DNA of 64,000 nucleotides. It comes from Salisediminibacterium halotolerans. GTDB taxonomy: Bacteria > Bacillota > Bacilli > Bacillales > Salisediminibacteriaceae. A model generated the notes under the pieces. It saw only the letters and a list, made by a program, of their open reading frames with translations, made no database searches and was not told the origin of the DNA. Each line of letters begins with the position of its first letter. Positions within the stretch are counted from its first letter, which is position 1. Below, piece after piece: positions 52,293 to 60,989 of this stretch. The DNA is taken from positions 62,001 to 126,000 of the forward strand of contig NZ_RKQQ01000005.1 in the NCBI RefSeq assembly GCF_003814815.1, written 5' to 3'. Made by a program: the position numbers and the translations under genes.

Positions 52293-53063
52293 ATGAATGA
52301 CCCATTAACGATCGCAGGTGTTGACTTGTCCTCGCGTCTGTTTACCGGAACGGGAAAATTCGGCGATCACAAAGTGATGAAAGAAGCGATTCAAAGCTCT
52401 GGTTCAGAAGTTGTCACTGTTGCCGTCCGGCGGGTCGATGTTGAAGCCGGGGATGAAAATGTCATTGCGGACATTCCTGCTGACGTGCAGTTAATGCCGA
52501 ATACGTCCGGTGCTAGAACGGCTGATGAAGCCGTGCGCATTGCCCGTCTGGCGAAAGCGAGCGGGCTGGGAGATTGGATTAAAATTGAAGTGATCTCAGA
52601 TCAGAAATACTTGCTTCCCGACAATGAAGAAACGGTCAAAGCGACAGAGATCCTCGTAAACGAAGGATTTACCGTGCTGCCTTATATGAGCCCGGACTTA
52701 ATGGCGGCTAAGCGGATGGAAGAAGCAGGAGCGGCTGCTGTCATGCCGTTGGGCGCGCCGATTGGATCAAACAAAGGGATTCGTATGAAAGATATGGTTC
52801 AGATCATTATTGATGAGATCGCTGTACCGGTTGTTGTCGATGCCGGAATCGGAAAGCCGTCCGAAGCGGCAGAGGCGATGGAAATGGGTGCTGATGCCGT
52901 GCTCGTTAACACGGCCATCGCCACAGCAGAGGATCCGGTGCAAATGGCCGAAGCGTTTGCCCGCGCCGTTAAAGCGGGGCGGCAGGCATACCGCGCCGGT
53001 CTCGGACCAACAGCAGTGACGGCGGAAGCGTCTTCACCGTTAACCGGGTTTTTATTTGAATAG
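52293..53063 (+). CDS. thiG: Thiazole synthase ThiG
   Basis: Forms the thiazole phosphate ring of thiamin from deoxyxylulose phosphate, dehydroglycine and ThiS-thiocarboxylate. The catalytic Lys is in [12 protein letters not shown] near residue 98, with TGTGKFG near the start, [12 protein letters not shown] and [21 protein letters not shown] near the phosphate site. 256 residues, typical. AGGAGGAAGG precedes the ATG, 21 bases after the riboswitch terminator T-run. Confidence 0.97.
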   Translation: MNDPLTIAGVDLSSRLFTGTGKFGDHKVMKEAIQSSGSEVVTVAVRRVDVEAGDENVIADIPADVQLMPNTSGARTADEAVRIARLAKASGLGDWIKIEVISDQKYLLPDNEETVKATEILVNEGFTVLPYMSPDLMAAKRMEEAGAAAVMPLGAPIGSNKGIRMKDMVQIIIDEIAVPVVVDAGIGKPSEAAEAMEMGADAVLVNTAIATAEDPVQMAEAFARAVKAGRQAYRAGLGPTAVTAEASSPLTGFLFE

Positions 53064-53079
53064 AAAGGGTGACGCCTAA

Positions 53080-54180
53080 ATGAGTTTTTATGAACAAGCC
53101 GTTACTTACGGCGGCTGGGACGATTCGGTTTTTGATCAAGTATCGGCAAGCGATGTTGAGCGGGCCCTCAGTAAAGAAGAAATCAATCAACGCGATTATT
53201 TCGCGCTGCTTTCACCGGCGGCCCGTCCATATTTAGAGACGATGGCGAAAAAGGCGCAGGCGAAGACCCTTCGTCATTTCGGCAAAGCGATGCAGCTGTT
53301 TCTCCCGCTCTACTTGTCTGATTATTGTGTGAATATCTGCAAGTATTGCAGTTTCAGCGCCGATCAAAACTTCCCCCGCCGCCGTTTGACGATGGATGAA
53401 GTGGAAAAAGAGGCAAAAGTGATCAGCGATATGGGGATCAAGCATATCATCTTGCTCTCCGGCGAATCGTATCAGCATTCGTCGATTGCTTATCTGCAGG
53501 AAAGCATGCGCGTACTGTCCAAGTATTTTTCGTCCGTCGGCTTAGAGATTCAACCGCTTGAAGAAAGCGAGTATGAAGAACTCGTTGCTTCCGGCGTGGA
53601 CGGACTTACTGTGTATCAAGAAGTGTACAATTACGATATTTATAAAGATATTCATGTGAAAGGTCCGAAAAAGAACTATAAATACCGGCTTGACACCCCG
53701 GAACGCGGAGCAAAAGCCGGCATGCGCGCTGTTAATGTCGGGGCGCTCTTAGGACTCGATGATTGGCGGAAAGAAAGTTTTGCCGCCGGCATGCATGCGG
53801 CATATTTACAGGACCGTTATTTAGAAACGGACGTCAGCGTCTCATTTCCGCGTATCCGGCCGCACGCGGGAAGTTATGAACCGAAAGTCGATGTCGGCGA
53901 TGCCGACCTTGTCCAGGCGATGCTCGCGTTAAGACTGTTCTTGCCAAATGCCGGTATTACGTTATCCACCCGCGAATCGCCAGAACTTCGCGACAAGCTC
54001 TTGCAGCTCGGGGTGACAAAAATCTCCGCATCGTCTTCAACCGAAGTCGGCGGATATTCCGAGCCGGACAATACGCAAAGCCAGTTTGAAATCTCAGATG
54101 AACGTTCTGTCGCGGAAATGAAACGCGTCCTCAAAAGCCAAGGATTTCAGCCGATCGTCAAAGATTGGCAGATGATTTGA
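53080..54180 (+). CDS. thiH: 2-iminoacetate synthase ThiH (radical SAM tyrosine lyase)
   Basis: Cleaves tyrosine with S-adenosylmethionine to give dehydroglycine for ThiG. The radical SAM cluster motif CxxxCxxC is in [14 protein letters not shown], followed by [25 protein letters not shown]; the ThiH C-terminal region has [20 protein letters not shown] sequence and [11 protein letters not shown]. Use of ThiH rather than the oxygen-dependent ThiO suggests that the thiazole route works without oxygen. Confidence 0.95.
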   Translation: MSFYEQAVTYGGWDDSVFDQVSASDVERALSKEEINQRDYFALLSPAARPYLETMAKKAQAKTLRHFGKAMQLFLPLYLSDYCVNICKYCSFSADQNFPRRRLTMDEVEKEAKVISDMGIKHIILLSGESYQHSSIAYLQESMRVLSKYFSSVGLEIQPLEESEYEELVASGVDGLTVYQEVYNYDIYKDIHVKGPKKNYKYRLDTPERGAKAGMRAVNVGALLGLDDWRKESFAAGMHAAYLQDRYLETDVSVSFPRIRPHAGSYEPKVDVGDADLVQAMLALRLFLPNAGITLSTRESPELRDKLLQLGVTKISASSSTEVGGYSEPDNTQSQFEISDERSVAEMKRVLKSQGFQPIVKDWQMI

Positions 54181-54815
54181 TGGCAGGTCCGGAGATGATC
54201 AATGGTATGCACGTTATTTCTGACGGACGTCAAAGCCTCGCTGAGTGGCTGTCGAACTGCCGAAGCTGTGAGGAAACGGCAGCAGTCTTTCATCTAAGGG
54301 AAAAAGAACGGCCGGCCGGAGTGATTGCAGAGTGGATCGAGGCTTATCGCACCGCGGGTCTGCCGCTCGCGAAACTGCGGGTGAACGATCGGGTGGACGC
54401 GGCCTGGCTGGCAGGGGTAAAGCAAGTTCAGCTGCCGCAACAAGGGCTGTCTCCCGCGACGGTTAAAGCCGGTCTGACCGGGATGTATGTGTCTGTGTCC
54501 GTCCATTCACTGACGGAGGCCTTGCAGGCAGAACAAGAAGGCGCTGATGAAGTGCTGTTCGGTCACGTTTTTTCTACAGATTCAAAGCGCGGTCTCGCAT
54601 CGCGCGGGCCTGAGCAGCTTGCGGAAATCGCTGCCAACCTCTCGATTCCGGTTGTGGCGATCGGCGGAATCACGCCTGAAAATATCGCTGACGTTCGTGA
54701 TGCCGGCGCAGCGGGAGCAGCGGTCCTGTCAGGAATAACCTCAGCGCCGGATCCTGAAGAAGCTGTAAAAAGTTATCAAAAAAGGTGGGGGAAAAATAAT
54801 GAAAATGCAGATTAA
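54180..54815 (+). CDS. tenI: Thiazole tautomerase TenI-like (ThiE family fold)
   Basis: About 211 residues. The pattern VSVHSLTEALQAEQEGADEV followed by LFGHVFSTDSKRGLASRGPEQL, and VVAIGGITPENIADVRDAGAAGAAVLSGI, matches TenI, the aromatising thiazole tautomerase, better than ThiE. Several in-frame starts exist: ATG 54180 overlaps the thiH stop (TGATG), and ATG 54195 and 54207 give shorter N-termini closer to B. subtilis TenI. The 5' end is therefore uncertain by about ten codons. Confidence 0.87.
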   Translation: MAGPEMINGMHVISDGRQSLAEWLSNCRSCEETAAVFHLREKERPAGVIAEWIEAYRTAGLPLAKLRVNDRVDAAWLAGVKQVQLPQQGLSPATVKAGLTGMYVSVSVHSLTEALQAEQEGADEVLFGHVFSTDSKRGLASRGPEQLAEIAANLSIPVVAIGGITPENIADVRDAGAAGAAVLSGITSAPDPEEAVKSYQKRWGKNNENAD

Positions 54816-55002
54816 TGGCAAAGAAACCGAATTGCCGGCGGCGATTGCCAGTGTTCAAGATGTTCTTGATCATTACAATTTAGACTCGCAGGCTGTTGTT
54901 GTTGAGCGCAATGAGCAAATCGTGCCGCGTGAGAACTTGAGCTCCGTGAAAGCAGAGAACGGAGACCGCCTGGAAATTGTTGAATTTGTCGGCGGCGGAT
55001 AA
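54799..55002 (+). CDS. thiS: Sulfur carrier protein ThiS
   Basis: A 67-residue ubiquitin-fold protein ending FVGGG; the terminal Gly is thiocarboxylated and gives sulfur to ThiG. The middle region DVLDHYNLDSQAVVVERNEQIVPR is typical. GGTGGGGG precedes the ATG and the gene overlaps tenI by 17 bases. No thiF is nearby, so activation must rely on a gene outside the window. Confidence 0.93.
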   Translation: MKMQINGKETELPAAIASVQDVLDHYNLDSQAVVVERNEQIVPRENLSSVKAENGDRLEIVEFVGGG

Positions 55003-55052
55003 GCGATATGGTATGATGAATCATAAACAACTGAAGGAGACGAAATCATACC

Positions 55053-55829
55053 ATGTTTTGGAACAATCCGAGATTTACGGTAAAACGCAAGGCTAAACGT
55101 CACAAGTCACGGTTTGAAAAAGTCCATGTTTACAGTTATCCGTATGAAGTGAAAGGACGTCACTATTATTTAGCGGATTATCTTCGAATGGGACGGACAG
55201 CCGGACACGCCGTTTTTTCTGATGAACAGGATAACGCTGAAGATGCATTATCGGCGCTGAATCAGCTGATTTATTTCTACCGGCTTTCTGAACGAGTTCA
55301 AGATGAAGGTACGATGCGTGCAAAAATTGATTTAAAGCTGTTGCAGCGTCCGATCGAAGTCATGGAAAAACAATGGGACGACCGTTTGCGTCCCGGCTAC
55401 GAGCTGCTGGATCGGCTGCTTCGTTATCAATTGAAATACCGGAAGATTTACGATGAGATGATGGTCTCCTTGCGAGAGCTGCGCGAGGCGTATCCGGCTT
55501 TAGGCGAGCGCGATCTGTCGGTATTAGAAGAAGGCGCAGCCGAACTTGAAGCGTTGCAGCTTGAGATGCTTCACAATTTAACAGCAGAAGCGGATAAGAT
55601 CAAAACATGGATTGAGTCGATGAAAGCGCTTGGGCTTTGGGAAGAGTTAAACACCCCCCAGCAAGTGTTTTACCGGCAATTGTTAGAGAATCAAGCCGCG
55701 ATGAAAGACGAAATTCAAGGTGTAAAAGATGAATCGGCAGCTCAGCTCAGACGCTCGCAGCTGAAAAAACTGAAAAAAGAGCTCGAAGGACAGAAAAAAG
55801 AAGCCCGCAATATCCTTCGTTACCCCTAG
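55053..55829 (+). CDS. Helical cytoplasmic protein, unknown
   Basis: A 258-residue hydrophilic protein. A basic N-terminus (KRKAKRHKSRFEKVH) is followed by long charged helices; the C-terminal third (about 205-255) is a likely coiled coil with QAAMKDEIQGVKDESAAQL and KLKKELEGQKKEARN. No family was recognised. CTGAAGGAGACG precedes the ATG. It lies between the thiamin genes and the exopolysaccharide cluster and ends at a terminator, so it is probably its own unit. Confidence 0.7.
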   Translation: MFWNNPRFTVKRKAKRHKSRFEKVHVYSYPYEVKGRHYYLADYLRMGRTAGHAVFSDEQDNAEDALSALNQLIYFYRLSERVQDEGTMRAKIDLKLLQRPIEVMEKQWDDRLRPGYELLDRLLRYQLKYRKIYDEMMVSLRELREAYPALGERDLSVLEEGAAELEALQLEMLHNLTAEADKIKTWIESMKALGLWEELNTPQQVFYRQLLENQAAMKDEIQGVKDESAAQLRRSQLKKLKKELEGQKKEARNILRYP

Positions 55830-55848
55830 GTGTTAGTTATGAACCATC

Positions 55849-55877
55849 GAACGTTCTATTTCAGAGCGTTCTTTTTT
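55849..55877 (+). terminator. Terminator after the unknown helical gene
   Basis: GAACG...CGTTC stem followed by TTTTTT. The strand includes GTTCTTT, also close to the SinR consensus. Confidence 0.7.
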
Positions 55878-55937
55878 ATGTTTGAGCGTCTGCTTCCGTT
55901 TAGATTATAAAAAAGTGTGAATTTAACAAAAAAAGAC

Positions 55938-55966
55938 TTGATTTGTTCGTTATTTCGAATTATGAT
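55938..55966 (+). promoter_or_regulatory. SigA promoter of the eps-like operon
   Basis: TTGATT at 55938-55943 and TATGAT at 55961-55966 with a 17-base spacer, about 285 bases before the first gene. The intervening leader is described separately. Confidence 0.65.
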
Positions 55967-55998
55967 TAAGACAACAGATAAACGTTATAACGAACGAA
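55942..55998. promoter_or_regulatory. Candidate SinR-like operator pair
   Basis: TTTGTTCGTTATT (55942-55954) lies between the -35 and -10 boxes. An inverted copy ATAACGAACGAA (55987-55998) lies just past the expected start of transcription. A third copy, TTTTGTTCGTTATT, occurs in the leader at 56078-56091. The core GTTCGTT resembles the SinR consensus GTTCTYT, and sinR is encoded at the end of this cluster. Confidence 0.55.
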
Positions 55999-56037
55999 AT
56001 GATCGTTGTGACGTACAAGATGACTTTTGTTTTCCCC

Positions 56038-56073
56038 TGCCGAATCAATCAACACGTTCGGCACTCTTTTTTT
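56038..56073 (+). terminator. Leader terminator upstream of the eps-like genes
   Basis: TGCCGAA...TTCGGCA stem followed by CTC and seven T, inside the untranslated leader. It should stop most transcripts unless it is overcome. Confidence 0.7.
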
Positions 56074-56103
56074 AACTTTTTGTTCGTTATTAAGAATAAA
56101 AGG

Positions 56104-56236
56104 AGAAGCCTTCTTTCCTTTATCAACGAAGGAACTCGTCCATGCTGTGGGTTGAACAACCTTAGATGCCGGTCATCAAAGGTGTGGAGTGAGGACAGGT
56201 TAAAGGCCTGTGATGATTTACTTCTCATCAAGCAGT
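56104..56236 (+). ncRNA. Structured leader, candidate EAR-type antitermination RNA
   Basis: Between the leader terminator and the first gene lies a stretch rich in short stems: TTCCTT/AAGGAA, GGTTG-AAC-AACC, AGGCCT-type pairing (AGGTTAAAGGCCT), and ATCATC with GATGAT. It is followed by the AAAGGAGG site. In B. subtilis the EAR RNA lies just upstream of epsC and lets polymerase pass terminators in the long eps operon. Position and folding fit; I could not align it to the EAR consensus, and EAR normally acts on terminators downstream of it. Confidence 0.45.
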
Positions 56237-56250
56237 AAAGGAGGATCGTC

Positions 56251-58128
56251 ATGACTTACAAAAAACGGGCCAGCTCATTTATGTTGTTGGATTCTTTCTT
56301 GATCATCTCAGCTTTTATTTTCAGTTTATTGATTATTAACGAACCGAGCCGGATCATGGGAGCCGGATTCTGGCTGTCCTGCACGATTATTTTGTTTAGT
56401 TATCATGCTGTTTCTTATCTTTTTCATATGAATAAAAAAGCTTGGCAGTACGCGAGCATTGACGAACTGACGGTGATTCTCCGCACGTTAACAGCAGCGA
56501 TTATCTTAAACGCGGCTGCGCAGCAAGTATTGTTCGCAACAGTCAATTACCGGAGCCTGATTGTCACATGGCTGTTGATGATTGTATTTATCGGCGGATC
56601 ACGGTTTATTTGGCGGATTTATCAAGAACGGCAGTTGCAAAAATCGGCCAAAGGCAAGCGGACGCTGATTATCGGTGCGGGATCAGCCGGGACGATGATT
56701 GCGCGGCAACTGAAAAGAAATCCTGCCACAGGTCTGTATCCGGTTGCGTTTATTGATGATGACCCGGCTAAACAGCATTTAGAGGTGTTCTCCTTGCCGG
56801 TTGCCGGGGGTACAAAAGATATTCCCGAAATTGCGGACGATTTTAAAGCTGAACATATCATTATCGCGATGCCGTCGCTCGAACGGCGCAGGCTTCAGGA
56901 CATTTCGCGGATCTGTGCTTCACTTGATGTGAAAACGCAAATTCTCCCCCGTATTGAAGATTTAGTGACAGGAAAAGTCTCCGTCAGCGAGTTTCGCGAA
57001 GTATCGATCAATGATTTACTCGGGCGCGAGCCTGTTGATTTGGAAACACAGCATATTGATGCATCGTTGCGCGGCAAAACAGTGCTTGTTACAGGTGCAG
57101 GCGGATCGATCGGTTCAGAAATTTGCCGTCAGCTGATGAGGTATGAGCCGAAAGCGCTTGTTCTTCTCGGTCACGGAGAGCACAGTATTTTTTCGATTGA
57201 GCTTGAACTCCGCGAAACATACGGAGCAGCGAGCACGGCATTTTTTCCCGAGATCGCCGATGTGCAGGATAAAGACCGACTGCAGAGACTTTTTGCCGAA
57301 TACCGTCCAGACGTGATCTATCATGCGGCTGCGCATAAGCATGTCCCGTTAATGGAACGTAATCCGGAAGAAGCGGTGAAAAACAACATTATCGGGACAA
57401 AAAATACGGCTGAAGCCGCGGATATTGCGGGCGTGAAGACATTTGTGATGGTATCAACCGATAAAGCCGTCAATCCGACAAGCGTGATGGGAGCATCGAA
57501 ACGGCTCGCTGAAGTTGTCGTGCAGCATATGAACGAGCGGAGTGAAACGACGTTTGCAATCGTAAGGTTTGGCAACGTGCTCGGAAGCAGCGGGAGTGTC
57601 ATACCGCTGTTTAAACGGCAAATCAGCCGCGGCGGCCCGGTAACGGTGACGGATCCGGAGATGGTGCGTTATTTCATGACGATACCGGAGGCGTCAAGTC
57701 TCGTGATCCAAGCGGGAAGTTTGGCAAAAGGCGGCGAAACATTCGTGCTCGATATGGGTGAGCCGGTCAAAATCGTCGACCTGGCGAAAAATTTAATCAA
57801 ACTGAGCGGAAGCGGGGCGGAAGATATCAAAATCGAATTCACCGGCATACGTCCCGGGGAAAAGCTTTATGAAGAGCTGCTTGATAAAGGTGAAATTCAT
57901 GAAGAACAGATTTTTCCGAAGATTCATTTAGGGCGGCCGTCGCTGAAGAACTATGACCGGATCGAAGCCCTGCTCGCAAACTATACGTTGCTGGGAAAAG
58001 ACAGCCTTCGGGAAAAACTTCTTTCATTAAGTTCTGAAGCCGCGACGATTAAAGAAGGCACCCCAGAGGAAGCGAACGTTAAAACAGCAATGAAGAGCAA
58101 AGAAAACAGCAAAGTTGTCAGCATATGA
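56251..58128 (+). CDS. epsC: UDP-N-acetylglucosamine 4,6-dehydratase, membrane type (EpsC/CapD-like)
   Basis: A 625-residue protein: four N-terminal spans (to about 115), a first Rossmann domain (IIGAGSAGTMIARQL near 140), and a catalytic SDR domain with VTGAGGSIGSEICRQL near 285 and the signature STDKAVNPTSVMGASKR. In this long subgroup the usual catalytic Tyr is Met, as seen here. It makes a UDP-4-keto-6-deoxy sugar for exopolysaccharide. It is the first gene of the cluster, with AAAGGAGG upstream, and is followed by genes like epsF and epsN. Confidence 0.93.
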   Translation: MTYKKRASSFMLLDSFLIISAFIFSLLIINEPSRIMGAGFWLSCTIILFSYHAVSYLFHMNKKAWQYASIDELTVILRTLTAAIILNAAAQQVLFATVNYRSLIVTWLLMIVFIGGSRFIWRIYQERQLQKSAKGKRTLIIGAGSAGTMIARQLKRNPATGLYPVAFIDDDPAKQHLEVFSLPVAGGTKDIPEIADDFKAEHIIIAMPSLERRRLQDISRICASLDVKTQILPRIEDLVTGKVSVSEFREVSINDLLGREPVDLETQHIDASLRGKTVLVTGAGGSIGSEICRQLMRYEPKALVLLGHGEHSIFSIELELRETYGAASTAFFPEIADVQDKDRLQRLFAEYRPDVIYHAAAHKHVPLMERNPEEAVKNNIIGTKNTAEAADIAGVKTFVMVSTDKAVNPTSVMGASKRLAEVVVQHMNERSETTFAIVRFGNVLGSSGSVIPLFKRQISRGGPVTVTDPEMVRYFMTIPEASSLVIQAGSLAKGGETFVLDMGEPVKIVDLAKNLIKLSGSGAEDIKIEFTGIRPGEKLYEELLDKGEIHEEQIFPKIHLGRPSLKNYDRIEALLANYTLLGKDSLREKLLSLSSEAATIKEGTPEEANVKTAMKSKENSKVVSI

Positions 58129-58185
58129 TAAACGAAATAAATCGGATGGCATCGCCGGTAAATCGGGTTAAAGGAGGCCGTGTTT

Positions 58186-59331
58186 GTGAATAGTCCAACC
58201 CGCATTTTACATGTTGTTGCAGCGATGAACCGCAGCGGAGAAGCAAAATTTTTAATGAATCTTTACCGGGCAATGAACCGTGCAGAGATCCAGTTTGATT
58301 TTTTAACTGCTTTTCCCGGAGATTACGATGATGAAATCCGCAATACGGGCGGCAAGGTGTACGAAATACCGTTTTTGACGAAATCGGGTCGGCTTCGTAA
58401 TGAAAAATTGCTCGCGTCATTTCTGGCCGCTAACACCTATCAGATCGTTCATGTTCATACAGGATATTCGGCCGGTTCGATTTTGGCGCAAGCGAAAGAA
58501 AACGGTGTGCCTGTAAGAATTGCGCACAGTCATCTGAGTGAAGGCCGAGAAGATTTTTTGGAAAAAACGATAAACTTTTTCGCGGCAAAAAGAATCCGCC
58601 TTTCAGCCACGCATCGCTTTGCTTGTTCGCTGGAAGCGGGCGAACGTCTTTTCGGCAAAAATACGTTTTTCATTCAAGTGAATTATGCCGTTGATCCTGA
58701 GCGTTTCCGATTTCGCACCGTTTCGCGAAAAGCAGCCCGCTTAGCTTGGGGCTGGAGAGAAGAACACTTTGTCATCGGTTATATCGGAGGCATGTCGCAA
58801 GCTGATCATCTTTTCTGGCTGTTGGCGCGCTTTGAACAGCTCGTTTCGACGATGCCGAAAGCACGCTTGGTGATGATCGGAGAGGGGCCGATGAAATCGA
58901 GACTGAAAGAAGAGGCAGAGAAGAAAGGGTTAGAAAACTATGTACATTTTGATGCACAGACCGACGAATGCTCCGCTCTCCTGAACGGTATGGACGTACT
59001 GACACGCCCCGGTTCTTCCCGCATGTTTCCGGTGGTGTTGATTGAAGCCCAGTCTTCCGGTCTGCCGTGTCTCGTTGCAGACGATGTTTCCCGGGAGGCT
59101 GATATGGAGAGCGGGCTCATGCAATTTTTACCGCTGAAAAGGCCGCAGAAGTGGGAGGAAGAACTCGTCAGACTCAGCCGCTTAAAAATGCAAAGACGTT
59201 CGGAAACGCGAAGTGTTAAACAAAAAGGTTATGACATGAACAGCACGGCGAGGGAGATGGAGAGTTTTTACCGCTCCCGGACAAGAGAAACGGTCTATGA
59301 AGAGGAAAAGCACGGTCCTACACATGCTTAA
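58186..59331 (+). CDS. Glycosyltransferase family 4, exopolysaccharide type (EpsF-like)
   Basis: A 381-residue GT-B enzyme. The N-terminus NSPTRILHVVAAMNRSGEAKFLMNLYRAMNR corresponds to the EpsF start; VHVHTGYSAGSILAQAKENGV and the C-terminal donor region VIGYIGGMSQADHLFWLLARF, IGEGPMKSRLKEEA, RPGSSRMFPVVLIEAQSSG are typical. Where most members have GGAE, this one has SGEA. It should add a sugar to the lipid-linked repeat unit. The start was placed at GTG 58186, 8 bases after AGGAGG, rather than 58180. Confidence 0.87.
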   Translation: MNSPTRILHVVAAMNRSGEAKFLMNLYRAMNRAEIQFDFLTAFPGDYDDEIRNTGGKVYEIPFLTKSGRLRNEKLLASFLAANTYQIVHVHTGYSAGSILAQAKENGVPVRIAHSHLSEGREDFLEKTINFFAAKRIRLSATHRFACSLEAGERLFGKNTFFIQVNYAVDPERFRFRTVSRKAARLAWGWREEHFVIGYIGGMSQADHLFWLLARFEQLVSTMPKARLVMIGEGPMKSRLKEEAEKKGLENYVHFDAQTDECSALLNGMDVLTRPGSSRMFPVVLIEAQSSGLPCLVADDVSREADMESGLMQFLPLKRPQKWEEELVRLSRLKMQRRSETRSVKQKGYDMNSTAREMESFYRSRTRETVYEEEKHGPTHA

Positions 59332-59375
59332 AAGATATTCGGTACAAAGCGTTACCGAGAAAGCGGGTGGTTAAC

Positions 59376-60551
59376 ATGGTTAAAAAGCTGAAACAAAGGA
59401 TTCTCTTATCGCCGCCGCATTTAAGCGGGGAGGAATATAATTACGTCAAAGAAGCGTTTGATTCAAACTGGGTTGCGCCGGCAGGCCCCCACTTGCAAAG
59501 GTTTGAAGATGATATCGCATCGTACGTCGGATCATCCGGAGCCGTCGCGCTTCAATCCGGCACCTCGGCGATTCACTTAGCATTAAAAACCTTGAAAGTC
59601 GGTGAAGGGGACCGGGTGTTTTGTTCAACCTTTACATTTGCTGCAAGCGCCAACCCGATTCGCTACCTTGGAGCAGAACCGGTGTTTATTGATTCGGAAC
59701 CGGATACGTGGAACATGTCGCCGCAAGCGCTCGCGCGTGCTTTCAGCGCAAGCATGACGGCAGGTGAACTTCCAAAAGCGGTGATCGTCGTTCACCTCTA
59801 CGGGCAGCCGGCAAAAATGGATGAAATCATGGCCGTTTGTGATGCGTATCATGTTCCAGTGATAGAGGATGCGGCTGAGTCGCTCGGGTCCAAATATTTG
59901 AACCGTCATACCGGAACGTTCGGCAAAATCGGGATCTTTTCGTTTAACGGCAATAAAATCATCACGACATCCGGGGGCGGGATGCTCGTATCCGACGACC
60001 CCGAATTGTTGGATGAAACGCTCTATTTGGCGACGCAGGCGAAGCAGCCGGCCCTGCATTATCAGCACAACGAAATCGGTTATAATTACCGGCTCAGCAA
60101 CGTGCTTGCCGGAATCGGCCGGGCGCAGGTGAAAGTGTTGGACGAACGTGTCAACATTCGCAGGGCGATTCACCGAACGTATGCGGAAGCATTTGCGGAC
60201 GTTCCCGGAATTTCCTTTATGCCGGAATATCAAGGGTCTTATGCGAGCCGCTGGCTGACGGCTTTGGTCATGGAATCTTCTGATACGCCGACTTCACCGG
60301 AAAGGGCTGTCCGCTATTTGGCTGAGCGGCAAATCGAAGCGCGTCCGCTTTGGAAACCGCTTCATCTGCAGCCGGTATTTGCAGATTCACTGTATTATCC
60401 GCACTCACCAAACGTTCACGTTGCCGAGAGGCTTTTTGACAAAGGGTTATGTCTTCCGTCAGGTTCCTCGCTGACAATCGACGAACAGACGCATGTGATT
60501 AACTGTTTGAAGGCATATCTCAAAGAAGAAAGCGCTCGCGAAGTGATCTAA
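59376..60551 (+). CDS. epsN: PLP-dependent sugar aminotransferase, DegT/DnrJ/EryC1 family (EpsN-like)
   Basis: A 391-residue enzyme that puts an amino group on a UDP-4-keto sugar. ILLSPPHLSGEEYNYVKEAFDSNWVAP at the N-terminus, VALQSGTSAIHLAL (PLP phosphate site), VIEDAAESLGS, the PLP-binding Lys in FSFNGNKIITTSGGGM, and GYNYRLSNVLAGIGRAQ are family signatures. With the EpsC-like dehydratase it should give UDP-2-acetamido-4-amino-trideoxy sugar, as for bacillosamine. Its acetyltransferase partner (EpsM) is not in the cluster. Confidence 0.92.
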   Translation: MVKKLKQRILLSPPHLSGEEYNYVKEAFDSNWVAPAGPHLQRFEDDIASYVGSSGAVALQSGTSAIHLALKTLKVGEGDRVFCSTFTFAASANPIRYLGAEPVFIDSEPDTWNMSPQALARAFSASMTAGELPKAVIVVHLYGQPAKMDEIMAVCDAYHVPVIEDAAESLGSKYLNRHTGTFGKIGIFSFNGNKIITTSGGGMLVSDDPELLDETLYLATQAKQPALHYQHNEIGYNYRLSNVLAGIGRAQVKVLDERVNIRRAIHRTYAEAFADVPGISFMPEYQGSYASRWLTALVMESSDTPTSPERAVRYLAERQIEARPLWKPLHLQPVFADSLYYPHSPNVHVAERLFDKGLCLPSGSSLTIDEQTHVINCLKAYLKEESAREVI

Positions 60552-60578
60552 TCCTTTGGGGAAAACGAGGTTATAAAA

Positions 60579-60941
60579 ATGATCGGTGATAACATTCATT
60601 ATTTGCGGCTGAAAAAAGGCATGACCTTAAGCGAATTAGCCAGGCGCGCGAAAATTTCCAAATCAAACTTAAGCAACATTGAACGCAACATAAATCAAAA
60701 TCCTTCGATCAAAGTGTTGGAAAAACTCGCTGTTGTTTTAGATGCTGATCTGAGTGAAATCTTGGGCCTTGAACTGCAAGAAGGGGCAACAGAACCCTCA
60801 GATCAAAGCTGGATTGAATTTATGGAACATTTGCGAAAGCAGGGCGTTTCAGTCGAAAACTTAAACGAGTACAAAAAAGTGCTTGAATTTATCGAGTGGC
60901 AGTCACAGCAAGACCGAAAGAAGCAACGGAACGGAAGCTGA
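60579..60941 (+). CDS. sinR: SinR-like biofilm master regulator
   Basis: A 120-residue XRE-type repressor. N-terminal helix-turn-helix: MIGDNIHYLRLKKGMTLSEL, ISKSNLSNIERNINQNPSI. The C-terminal segment DQSWIEFMEHLRKQGVSVEN and KKVLEFIEWQSQ matches the SinR/SinI interaction helices. In B. subtilis SinR represses eps and tapA operons. Here the gene lies 27 bases after the epsN-like gene and may be part of the operon it controls, giving negative feedback. No sinI is visible. Confidence 0.9.
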   Translation: MIGDNIHYLRLKKGMTLSELARRAKISKSNLSNIERNINQNPSIKVLEKLAVVLDADLSEILGLELQEGATEPSDQSWIEFMEHLRKQGVSVENLNEYKKVLEFIEWQSQQDRKKQRNGS

Positions 60942-60957
60942 TATTTGCTAGCAATAC

Positions 60958-60981
60958 CCCTCCTGCATCACTGCAGGAGGG
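60958..60981. terminator. Hairpin between sinR and the convergent ubiD gene
   Basis: CCCTCCTGC-ATCACT-GCAGGAGGG, a 9-bp perfect stem; T-run weak on the plus strand. Confidence 0.6.
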
Positions 60982-60989
60982 CAGGTTAG

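Noticed and set aside
59625-60233. A 202-codon open frame on the minus strand
   Set aside because: Antisense to the epsN-like gene, with no ribosome site or recognisable domain.
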